In this document: positions 7,774-15,909 of the stretch, one piece after another
Layout of the letters: each line of letters opens with the position of its first letter
Position numbering within the stretch: the stretch's first letter is position 1
Assembly (NCBI GenBank): GCA_024401275.1
Contig: JAKSLJ010000005.1
Location: forward strand, 62,001 to 126,000
DNA length: 64,000 bases
Direction of reading: 5' to 3'
From: Bacteroidaceae bacterium
GTDB lineage: Bacteria > Bacteroidota > Bacteroidia > Bacteroidales > Bacteroidaceae
Translations under genes and position numbers: made by a program
Notes under the pieces: model-generated
Seen by the model: the letters and a program-made list of their open reading frames with translations, nothing else
What the model was told of the DNA's origin: nothing
The model's database searches: none

Positions 7774-9435
7774 TTAATTGTACATAAAGCGCTTGATAGA
7801 CTTCTTCGGAGTTTTTTCAAATTCTTCGTCGCGGAGTTCTATTGACTGCAGCTTAGCGTAAGAAGCGATAATCTTATTCACCTCAACACGATTCTGCTCC
7901 ATTATTTCCGCAAGTTGTTCTTCTTTGGAGATTCCTGCCTTCTCTGCCTCGGCATAATCAGGATAAACGAGACCGACAAACTTGTCGTTGCGCTGTACCA
8001 TAACCGACTCAACCACATAAGGCATTGAGTTAAGCTTGTCTTCAATCTCCTCCGGATAGACATTCTGGCCGTTTGGAGTGAGAAGCATGTTCTTAGAACG
8101 TCCGCGGATATAGACAAAGCCGTCGGCATCCATTGTTCCGAGGTCGCCAGTATGATACCAACCGTCAGCGTCAAGAGCATCGCGAGTTGCTGCGTCGTTC
8201 TTGTAGTAGCCGAGCATCACATTGTAACCGCGTGCAAGAATCTCGCCGGCAACATTCTGAGGATCAGGCGAATCTATCTTCACATCCATGTGGACAACCT
8301 TGCGACCGCAAGAGCCATTGCGGGCTGTCTTATAGTCTTCGTAGGTAATGATTGGAGCACATTCTGTAGCACCATAGCCAACGGTTACAGGGAAGTTTAT
8401 CTCGCGGAGGAAAGACTCAATCTCATAGTTGAAGGCAGCACCGCCGATAATGATTTCGTACAGATTTCCGCCGAAAGATTCGTAGAGAGCATCGCAAATC
8501 TTCTTCTTGATCTTCGAACCAATGATAGGCAACTTCATCATGACCTTTATGTTCGGAGTAAGCTTAGGGAAGACGCGCTTGCGAATAATCTTCTCAATGA
8601 CGAGTGGCACGGCGATGATGACAACCGGCTTGACCTCGCGGAAAGCTTGTGCAATGATAGCAGGTGATGGAACTCGAGAGAGATACCAGATATGACAACC
8701 AGCCATAAACTCGTAGAGGAACTCAAATGCCATTCCATACATGTGAGCCATAGGAAGGATGCTGACAACATGATCGCCTGCCTTTACAACATGGCTCAAA
8801 ACGCCCTCGGCAAAGTCCATGTTACTCCAAAGCGCACGATAAGGAATCATCACGCCCTTAGAGAAACCGGTTGTTCCGCTTGTGTAGTTTATGAGTGCCA
8901 GTTCGTCAGGATTCTGCTCAATGTAATACTGAACATGCTCGCGGCGGAAATTCTTAGGATATTTCTTGCCAAAGAGTTCATTGAGATGCTCTCTTGCGAA
9001 AGTGAGCTTTTCTTCTCTTGCAACAGCAATAGAAAAGTCCTGAATGTTGATAATTCCTTCTACATCAGGCATTTCTTCTGCCTTGAGAGTAGGTCCGACG
9101 ACATCACCTACGAAGAGGAGTTTTGCTTCTGAGTGGTTCACGATAGAATGAACCTGCTCTGGAGTAAACTCATGAAGGATAGGCACTGCGATAGCACCAT
9201 ATGTGAGGGTTGCAAGAAAAGCTACAGCCCAATGTGTAGAGTTGCGTCCGCAGATGGCAATTTTGTCGCCACAATCCACACCGCTTTCTTCAAAAAGGAT
9301 ATGAAGTTTCTCAATCTTGCGTGCCACATCCTTATACTGATATGTAACACCCTTATAGTCTGTTAGAGCATCAAGATCCCAATGATCAACGATTGTGTTC
9401 TCAATGAGTCGGTTGAAAGAAGCTATACTATTCAT
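7774..9435 (-). CDS. AMP-dependent synthetase, long-chain fatty acid-CoA ligase type
   Basis: 553 residues from ATG 9435 (MNSIASFNRL). It shows the adenylate-forming enzyme motifs: the P-loop YTSGTTGFSKGV, the A5 motif GYGATECAP, WYHTGDLG and RGRSKNMLLTPNGQNVYPEEIE. It activates a carboxylate, probably a fatty acid, to the acyl-AMP and then acyl-CoA. The longer frame starts at 9462, only 13 bp from a TAATTTTG promoter box (9476-9483), so the downstream start is preferred. It heads a four-gene minus-strand run that continues into the glucosaminidase, mrp and GH28 genes. Confidence 0.92.
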   Translation of the reverse strand: MNSIASFNRLIENTIVDHWDLDALTDYKGVTYQYKDVARKIEKLHILFEESGVDCGDKIAICGRNSTHWAVAFLATLTYGAIAVPILHEFTPEQVHSIVNHSEAKLLFVGDVVGPTLKAEEMPDVEGIINIQDFSIAVAREEKLTFAREHLNELFGKKYPKNFRREHVQYYIEQNPDELALINYTSGTTGFSKGVMIPYRALWSNMDFAEGVLSHVVKAGDHVVSILPMAHMYGMAFEFLYEFMAGCHIWYLSRVPSPAIIAQAFREVKPVVIIAVPLVIEKIIRKRVFPKLTPNIKVMMKLPIIGSKIKKKICDALYESFGGNLYEIIIGGAAFNYEIESFLREINFPVTVGYGATECAPIITYEDYKTARNGSCGRKVVHMDVKIDSPDPQNVAGEILARGYNVMLGYYKNDAATRDALDADGWYHTGDLGTMDADGFVYIRGRSKNMLLTPNGQNVYPEEIEDKLNSMPYVVESVMVQRNDKFVGLVYPDYAEAEKAGISKEEQLAEIMEQNRVEVNKIIASYAKLQSIELRDEEFEKTPKKSIKRFMYN

Positions 9436-9475
9436 TACATTATATTCTGATTGCACAAACATTTATTTCTGTGTG

Positions 9476-9483
9476 CAAAATTA
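9476..9483 (-). promoter_or_regulatory. -7 promoter box for the CoA-ligase operon
   Basis: TAATTTTG on the minus strand, with TGCA context as at other promoters here. A -33 TTTG at the usual spacing is not clear. Confidence 0.5.
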
Positions 9484-9545
9484 AGAATAATTATACACAA
9501 TAAGAAATTTTCCGTGCGTATATTTTATATTTTAAGTATTTTTAT

Positions 9546-9553
9546 TAATTTTG
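9546..9553 (+). promoter_or_regulatory. -7 promoter box for radA, very close to the start codon
   Basis: TAATTTTG followed by CA. The radA ATG is at 9563, only 9 bp after the box, so the leader would be a few nucleotides at most. The box rules out the TTG at 9551 as a start codon. Confidence 0.5.
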
Positions 9554-9562
9554 CACATCAAA

Positions 9563-10972
9563 ATGAAAAAAACAAAGACTGCATACGTATGTACTGAGTG
9601 TGGTTACGACTCGGTAAAGTGGCTCGGAAAATGTCCTTCGTGCGGACAATGGAGCACATTCAAGGAAGTGAATCTCGGCGGCACTTCCCGTGAAAGCGTG
9701 GCTAATGATTTCAGCAAGGCTTCGCCGCTCGGCGGACCGAAAGCGCAGAAACTCCATGACATTTCCACAGACAAGGAACCGCGCATAGACCTTGGCGACG
9801 ATGAGCTTAACCGCGTGCTCGGAGGTGGAATGGTACCTGGCAGCATTATTCTGCTCGGCGGAGAACCAGGCATCGGAAAGAGTACGCTAACGCTACAGAC
9901 CATTCTCGGCATAAAAGGACGTAACATACTGTATGTCAGCGGAGAAGAAAGCGCATCACAGATAAAGATGCGTGCCGACCGACTGATGAGTTCTGCCAAT
10001 GGACAGGACTTAGCTACAGCTGATTCAACTTCGGGCATAAGCATTCTCTGCGAGACAAACCTAGAGAAGATCTTCGAAACGATAAAGGAAGTGCAGCCGG
10101 AGATTCTCGTTGTCGACTCCATACAGACAATAGCTACGGAAACTCAGGAGTCCTCACCGGGCAGCATCGTTCAGGTGCGAGAGTGTGCATCCATGCTTTT
10201 GCGTTATGCAAAAAGCAGCGGAGTGCCAGTCCTGCTCATCGGACATATCACGAAAGAAGGAACTTTGGCTGGTCCGAAGATTCTGGAGCACATCGTTGAC
10301 ACTGTCATTCAGTTTGAAGGCGACCAGAACCATGTCTATCGCATACTACGCAGCATAAAGAACCGCTTCGGAAGCACTTCTGAACTTGGCATTTACGAGA
10401 TGCAGCACAACGGACTACGACAGGTTTCAAATCCGTCGGAACTGCTGCTTAACGAAGACCACGAAGGACTTTCCGGTATAGCAATCTCAGCTGCAATGGA
10501 AGGCGGCAGACCTTTCCTAGTTGAGACTCAAGCTCTTGTTTCAACAGCTGCCTACGGAACTCCACAGCGCTCGGCTACGGGTTTCGACCAGCGCCGTCTA
10601 AACATGCTGCTTGCCGTACTGGAAAAACGCGTTGGCTTCAAGCTCATCCAGAAGGATGTCTTCGTGAACATCGCAGGCGGCATGAAGATAAACGACCTCG
10701 CAATGGATTTAAGCATCATAGCTGCTGTTCTATCAAGCAATGTTGACACGCCGATAGAGACTGGTGTGGCTATGTGCGGAGAAGTCGGATTGAGCGGCGA
10801 AGTGCGACCTGTTTCTCATATTGAGCAACGAATAGCAGAGGCTGAAAAGCTCGGATTCTCAACCATAATAATTCCGAAACTTAACACAAAAGGTAATAAC
10901 CTAAACAAGTTCAAGATAGAAATAATACCAGTACGCAAGGTAGAGGAAGCTCTGCGAGCGTTGTTTGGATAA
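9563..10972 (+). CDS. radA: DNA repair protein RadA
   Basis: 469 residues. The N-terminal zinc finger is C10-x2-C13...C24-x2-C27 (CTECGYDSVKWLGKCPSCGQ). The RecA-like ATPase has Walker A GGEPGIGKST (99-108) and the RadA-specific KNRFGS motif; a Lon-like C-terminal domain follows with EVGLSGEVRPV. RadA helps process branched recombination intermediates and promotes branch migration. Length and domain order are normal. The start at 9563 is chosen because TAATTTTG overlaps the upstream in-frame TTG. The next gene starts 13 bp after its stop. Confidence 0.97.
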   Translation: MKKTKTAYVCTECGYDSVKWLGKCPSCGQWSTFKEVNLGGTSRESVANDFSKASPLGGPKAQKLHDISTDKEPRIDLGDDELNRVLGGGMVPGSIILLGGEPGIGKSTLTLQTILGIKGRNILYVSGEESASQIKMRADRLMSSANGQDLATADSTSGISILCETNLEKIFETIKEVQPEILVVDSIQTIATETQESSPGSIVQVRECASMLLRYAKSSGVPVLLIGHITKEGTLAGPKILEHIVDTVIQFEGDQNHVYRILRSIKNRFGSTSELGIYEMQHNGLRQVSNPSELLLNEDHEGLSGIAISAAMEGGRPFLVETQALVSTAAYGTPQRSATGFDQRRLNMLLAVLEKRVGFKLIQKDVFVNIAGGMKINDLAMDLSIIAAVLSSNVDTPIETGVAMCGEVGLSGEVRPVSHIEQRIAEAEKLGFSTIIIPKLNTKGNNLNKFKIEIIPVRKVEEALRALFG

Positions 10973-10985
10973 TACATATAAATAT

Positions 10986-11822
10986 ATGCGAACATTAAAA
11001 TACATTGTAGCCATTCTGACATTAGTCGGTTTCGTAGGCTATGTTTGTTATGACATTTTCTTTCCCAACGGCTTCGACTACGACGAGGAAGCGGCTAAGC
11101 GTAAGCAGCATAAGGCTGCGCTTAACATCGGAGCGATGAACAACATCAGCAGTCTTCCTATCTGGGTGGCAGAGGAAGACAGCATTTTCGATTCGCTCAG
11201 AGTGGACATAAATGTCCGCGACTATACAGACCAGCTCGACTGCGACATGGCATTTGCCAACAAGAAAATAAACATTGAGATTACTGGACCGAAGCGTGCA
11301 GAATGGTTGAAGAAGGAAAAGAAGACCGACTTCACAGAACTGGCAAAACTCCCAATGCCTTATGCAATGATGGCTAACCACAAGGCGCGTCTATCTTCCA
11401 TCAAACAGCTGAAGGACAAGATGCTCGCCGCAACACGGCTTTCACTTTTCCACGAAGAAGCTTACCATTGCATTGACAGCGTAGGTTTGAAGCGCGACAG
11501 TGTCTATGTCGTACAGATAAACAATCACAATGTGGCTATGCAGATGTTGCAGAACAATGAGCTTGATGCTTCTTTCCTAACCGAGCCTTACATCACGCTT
11601 GCAAAAATCATGGGCCATAACGCGCTCTACAGCAATAAGGCAGAAGCTTTGCTCATTGCCAGGACAGACGCTGACCCAAAGGAACTAAAGAAATTCCAAC
11701 AGGCGTACAACGAGGCAATCAAGCGCATCCGCAAAAATGGTGTTGAGCACTACACGAAGCTCATTGCCGACCGCTGCCAATGTTCGCCACAGTTTGGAAA
11801 AGACTTGAAAGTTAAGTTCTAA
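10986..11822 (+). CDS. membrane-anchored periplasmic binding-like protein (NMT1/THI5-like)
   Basis: 278 residues with one N-terminal membrane anchor (YIVAILTLVGFVGYVCYDIF) and a periplasmic part resembling the NMT1/SsuA class II substrate-binding fold: LNIGAMNNISSLPIWVAEED near the start, LDCDMAFA, a central TRLSLFHEEAYHCIDS, and NNELDASFLTEPYITLA. Such proteins normally feed an ABC importer, but no permease or ATPase is nearby and the anchor replaces a cleavable signal or lipobox. It may be a sensor or a solitary binding protein. The ligand is unknown. It follows radA closely and probably shares its transcript. Confidence 0.75.
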   Translation: MRTLKYIVAILTLVGFVGYVCYDIFFPNGFDYDEEAAKRKQHKAALNIGAMNNISSLPIWVAEEDSIFDSLRVDINVRDYTDQLDCDMAFANKKINIEITGPKRAEWLKKEKKTDFTELAKLPMPYAMMANHKARLSSIKQLKDKMLAATRLSLFHEEAYHCIDSVGLKRDSVYVVQINNHNVAMQMLQNNELDASFLTEPYITLAKIMGHNALYSNKAEALLIARTDADPKELKKFQQAYNEAIKRIRKNGVEHYTKLIADRCQCSPQFGKDLKVKF

Positions 11823-11896
11823 GGAAGTGAGATCTTCAATCATATATCTTCGATTTGCAGTTTCCGCTTCTCGTTTTTCACTTTTCAATTTAGTGT

Positions 11897-13885
11897 ATGC
11901 TCTACAACAAAATACCTAAGCTAAAAAGACTGCTTCAGGAAAGCCATAGTCCTTTTCTTGATGACCTCAACCGCATTGAGGAAGACTTCAAGCGCATGTC
12001 GGAATTTTACGCTATGGGCAACATTGACCCACAGCTAGACAGTGTATATGATAATCTGACAAAACGCTTCCATAAGCTTGAGAAGGACATCGAGATATAC
12101 AACTCGGCTCATAACAGCCCTTTCTTCCAGCGTATGCTCTCCGACACGAACGGCGACTACACTCTTGACCTTGAACGAATAAGCTTCGAACTTGAGGAAT
12201 TCAACATTGACATCACCATGCTTGACCTTGAAACTGACGAGCAGGTAAAGGCAGAAAAGAGCAAGCTGATTTACACTAAGCACCACGAATTCCTCAAGCA
12301 ACTCTTCGCAAAGCTTTGCCTTTCGCCAATACTCGGCAGCAGCCACGCTGAAACAATCAAGGACATCATTCTCTGCTCTACCACGAGCGAGATTGACGCA
12401 CAGGTAATGGTGTCTGCACTTCTCATCTCATGCTTGGAAGTGTTTGATGGGTACAAGACAGACATATTATATAATGTTTACAAGCAGAGCGAAAACGAGG
12501 TGCTCAAGCAGAAAGCGTTGGTGGCTTTCGTTCTCTGCACAAACAATAGCGACAGTGCCTATGACCTCAAACTTCGTCCACTGAAGCCAGCTATTGTAGC
12601 CAACATTCAGCGACAGATTTTCTACATGAGCGACAGCCCGCGTGTTGAGCAGATTATGCAGAATGAAATAATGCCGGATGTTATTAAGAACAGCGAGTTT
12701 GACTTCAAGAACAACCAGATTATCCGAAAGAATCAGGACAAGCTGGACGACATTCTGAATCCGCACAAGGACGAGGAAATGATTGAAAAGATGGAGGAGA
12801 CAATGAAGCGCATGAAGACGCTGCAAGACCAAGGCAGCGACCTCTTCTTCGGAGGTTTCAAGCACATCAAGCAGAATCCGTTCTTCAGCACTATCATGAA
12901 TTGGCTCTGTCCGTTCTACCTTGACCATCCGCAACTCCCTAAGATTGAGGACGATACGGACAATCGTATAATAAGCAAACTCATAGAAAAGACGCCGTTC
13001 TGCGAAAGCGACAAATATTCGTTCATGCTTTCCATGAATCGTGCTTTGGCGACTATTCCTAAGGAGATGAAGGATATGATTATTAAAGGCGAGGCACAGC
13101 TTGATATCGTGGGTGGCGACATCACTCGCAACTCGGCTTATGTTCGACGCACTTATCTCCAGGACCTTTTCCGTTTCTATCAGCTCTGCTATTACGCAAA
13201 GAATCTGCACAATCCTTTTGACCAGAACAAGCAGCAGATTATTGTCATTTCAAAGTTCCTTAACTTGGAAATGCCTGAGTATGATGAATGTGCCATCAGT
13301 CTCTGCAAGACTCTACGCAAGCTTGGCATGAAGACTACTTTTCACAACATGCTCAACGAATGGCAACCTATTACAAACAAGGGAAAAGTATATCATGCTT
13401 TCTGTGATCTTGAAAAAGGTGCTTTGGTAGAAGCCGTCAATATATTTGAAGAAATTCTAGAAGAAGAGCCACACAACATCCAAGCTCTTTTCGGACTCAC
13501 TAAAGCTTGTTTTGAAATGAAAGATATCGGAAGAAAACACTTCCGAAGCCATCAGTCTGACGCACTTAACTCGCTTCTCGCACTCTATTTTAAGAACGAG
13601 AAAGACATGAGCGTGCAACACACTCTGATCAAGGCGCATCTCATGACTGGCGAAACAGAAAAAGCGCTCAAGCTCGGAAATGAACTTGTTGCTGAAGATA
13701 AGGCTGAATCTTTCGTCGTGGCACTTGTCGGCATAAGCACACTTTCGCAGGGCGATGTTAAAAGCGGCGTAAAACTTCTGAAGAGATCTGGTCTTGAAAT
13801 AACTTCCGTGTTCAAGGATGCTCGCTCTTTCGGCATATTGATTTCACGCGCACAAGAGGACATGATTCAGAATATCCTTAGATAA
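11897..13885 (+). CDS. conserved Bacteroidota protein of unknown function with TPR-like C-terminus
   Basis: 662 residues, largely alpha-helical and charged, with no signal peptide, so probably cytoplasmic. The last 200 residues look like tetratricopeptide-type helical repeats (KVYHAFCDLEKGALVEAVNI, then FEEILEEEPHNIQALFGLTK; later TGETEKALKLGNELVAEDKA). The N-terminal half has a coiled-coil-like charged stretch at about 290-315 (EEMIEKMEETMKRMKTLQDQ). I recognise no enzymatic motif. It lies between the binding-protein gene and an inositol-phosphatase family gene, all on the plus strand, suggesting an operon from radA onward. Confidence 0.8.
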   Translation: MLYNKIPKLKRLLQESHSPFLDDLNRIEEDFKRMSEFYAMGNIDPQLDSVYDNLTKRFHKLEKDIEIYNSAHNSPFFQRMLSDTNGDYTLDLERISFELEEFNIDITMLDLETDEQVKAEKSKLIYTKHHEFLKQLFAKLCLSPILGSSHAETIKDIILCSTTSEIDAQVMVSALLISCLEVFDGYKTDILYNVYKQSENEVLKQKALVAFVLCTNNSDSAYDLKLRPLKPAIVANIQRQIFYMSDSPRVEQIMQNEIMPDVIKNSEFDFKNNQIIRKNQDKLDDILNPHKDEEMIEKMEETMKRMKTLQDQGSDLFFGGFKHIKQNPFFSTIMNWLCPFYLDHPQLPKIEDDTDNRIISKLIEKTPFCESDKYSFMLSMNRALATIPKEMKDMIIKGEAQLDIVGGDITRNSAYVRRTYLQDLFRFYQLCYYAKNLHNPFDQNKQQIIVISKFLNLEMPEYDECAISLCKTLRKLGMKTTFHNMLNEWQPITNKGKVYHAFCDLEKGALVEAVNIFEEILEEEPHNIQALFGLTKACFEMKDIGRKHFRSHQSDALNSLLALYFKNEKDMSVQHTLIKAHLMTGETEKALKLGNELVAEDKAESFVVALVGISTLSQGDVKSGVKLLKRSGLEITSVFKDARSFGILISRAQEDMIQNILR

Positions 13886-13921
13886 GATTGTACCGATTTC
13901 GGTACGACAAGTATAGTATCT

Positions 13922-14689
13922 ATGATACAGAAGATAAAGGACATCGTCCGTGAGGCTTCGAAGCTGATGCAGACGGACATTTTCGAGATAAACGAGAAGG
14001 ATGGAGTTGCGAACATCGTGACATCATCAGACGTGGCGGTAGAGAACTATCTGAAAGAAAAACTCGCAGAACTGTTGCCTGGCTGCGGTTTTCTTTGTGA
14101 AGAAGAGGATGTGCACTACCTCGGACACGAATACACGTGGATAATCGACCCGATAGACGGCACGGCAAACTACGCTCGCGGAATACGCGAATGTGCAATC
14201 TGCGTAGGTTTGAGACACAATGAAGAAATGGCGGCAGCAGTTGTCTTCCTACCACGAACAGGCGAGATGTTCTGGGCAGAGCGTGGAAAAGGGGCTTTCC
14301 TTGGCGAGAAGCAGATAAAGGTTTCTGAACGCGAGTTCAAGAACTCTGTTCTCTGCACTGCCCTCGCAGTCTATCACAAGGAGCATGCGCGAGTATGTTC
14401 AGAGATTATCGTGGATGCTTTCGAGCAGATTAACGACATTCGCCGATTCGGTGCTGCGGCGCCAGAACTATGCTTCCTCGCCATAGGACGTTGCGAGCTC
14501 TATTTCGAGTACATTCTCTCGCCATGGGACTTTGCCGCAGCTTCGCTAATCCTTGAAGAAGCCGGCGGTTGCCTCTGCGACCTTGACGGCAAGAAGCTTG
14601 ACCATACAAAGGCAACCGGCGTCATTGCAGCTAACAATCCAGAAAACCTTGCAAAACTATTGGCGATAGTAAAGATGCATATTTTTTAA
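13922..14689 (+). CDS. inositol monophosphatase family protein (SuhB/CysQ-like)
   Basis: 255 residues. The metal-binding motifs of the family are present: LCEEEDV (Glu ligands about 60-62), WIIDPIDGTANYARG (Asp76, Asp79) and the C-terminal SPWDFAAASLILEEAGG. It is an Mg-dependent phosphatase of a sugar- or inositol-type monophosphate or of 3'-phosphoadenosine phosphate; the sequence does not decide which. Length is typical. It is the last gene of the plus-strand run from radA and is followed by an AT-rich hairpin (TTTTCTTTA/TAAAGAAAA, 14721-14755) before the convergent GH26 gene. Confidence 0.92.
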   Translation: MIQKIKDIVREASKLMQTDIFEINEKDGVANIVTSSDVAVENYLKEKLAELLPGCGFLCEEEDVHYLGHEYTWIIDPIDGTANYARGIRECAICVGLRHNEEMAAAVVFLPRTGEMFWAERGKGAFLGEKQIKVSEREFKNSVLCTALAVYHKEHARVCSEIIVDAFEQINDIRRFGAAAPELCFLAIGRCELYFEYILSPWDFAAASLILEEAGGCLCDLDGKKLDHTKATGVIAANNPENLAKLLAIVKMHIF

Positions 14690-14776
14690 CATATGCATAT
14701 TCACTCAAAGACGATATTTCTTTTCTTTAATTTTCTTCGAGCATAATAAAGAAAAAACTTAAATGTACTTTTTGAG

Positions 14777-15778
14777 TTATTCCTTCAGATTAATGACACG
14801 CTCGTTGCCAAAGATTTCCTTGAGAGCATCGAGCGTGTTGTATTTGTCTTGGGTGAAGGATGTCCAAATCATAAACCACGCATAACGATTGTAACTGGCA
14901 AGTTGCTCTGCAGAAGGAAGTTCACCAACCTCACCAAGTGCAAGGAGTTTTCCACCTCCGAGCGTAACCAATTGGTCGTGGGTGTCCTGAAACCACTCTC
15001 GATGGTAAACATCGGCTGCAAGGACATCAACATATTCATCGCCAGGATAATATAGCGAATAGCCCATCTCCTTATCAACAGGATGCTTGCGCGGATTATT
15101 CGGATTCCACACCCATATCAAGTTATTGAGTTTATGATAGTCTGTGAGTCGGTGGTAGAGCATCTTCCACAAAACAGTAAAACCTTTTTCGCCTCTGCGA
15201 TCGCCCCACAAGAACCATTCACCGTTCATCTCGTGGAACGGACGCCACAAAACAGGGACATCATTTTCCTGCAGCACTTTCAGATACTGTGCTATGCTAT
15301 CAACCTGCTCCAACCAGAGCCTGTTCATTTCGCTGCCTTCAGTAACGAGTTCTTCCCATTCCTTCTTCGAGAACTTTCCCTGCGTCTGCTTACGGAAGTT
15401 CACTTGTCCTCGGTCAAAAGGACGCGCCGCATGCCATGTCATGGAAATTAGATAACCGCGACGATGATGATCAATAGACATATTCACAACTTTATCTGCA
15501 TCCCAAGCCAAGTCACCGCCCCACACCACCGGAACGGCTCCAGAAACAGCCTCTTCAATTCTATTGAGATCGTTTCTGTAGTTTGGCATAAACAGTTGAT
15601 TGTGATGTAGTCCAGAAAAAATCTTTCCTTCATCAACAGTACAATAGAGTCTTTCAAGCAATGCACGCGTCGTTACACTTGCATTTTCGTTGATTGGCGA
15701 GAAATGCTTGTTCTGAGCAGAACAATTAACTGCCACACAAAGCAGCAGGTAAAAAAATGAGGTTAGCCTTGATTTCAT
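14777..15778 (-). CDS. glycoside hydrolase family 26, beta-mannanase-like, secreted
   Basis: 333 residues with signal peptide (MKSRLTSFFYLLLCVAVNCSA). GH26 motifs are clear: an early GKIFSGLHHNQ, VVWGGDLAWD, the acid/base Glu in WRPFHEMNGEWFLWG, WVWNPN, and the nucleophile Glu in LALGEVGELP. It should hydrolyse beta-1,4-mannan or gluco/galactomannan. No SusC/SusD pair is in the window, so it is a solitary enzyme here. It is probably transcribed alone, since 130 bp separates it from recG. Confidence 0.92.
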   Translation of the reverse strand: MKSRLTSFFYLLLCVAVNCSAQNKHFSPINENASVTTRALLERLYCTVDEGKIFSGLHHNQLFMPNYRNDLNRIEEAVSGAVPVVWGGDLAWDADKVVNMSIDHHRRGYLISMTWHAARPFDRGQVNFRKQTQGKFSKKEWEELVTEGSEMNRLWLEQVDSIAQYLKVLQENDVPVLWRPFHEMNGEWFLWGDRRGEKGFTVLWKMLYHRLTDYHKLNNLIWVWNPNNPRKHPVDKEMGYSLYYPGDEYVDVLAADVYHREWFQDTHDQLVTLGGGKLLALGEVGELPSAEQLASYNRYAWFMIWTSFTQDKYNTLDALKEIFGNERVINLKE

Positions 15779-15909
15779 AAAATCAAAAAATAAGGGTTAG
15801 TTTTAGTTAGTTATATTCATCTTTTATACGCATATGCGTAAAGTTATTGGGACACGCATTGGGAAAAGTTCATCTCAAAGTCATCAATCACATGACAAGT
15901 TCAAACTTC

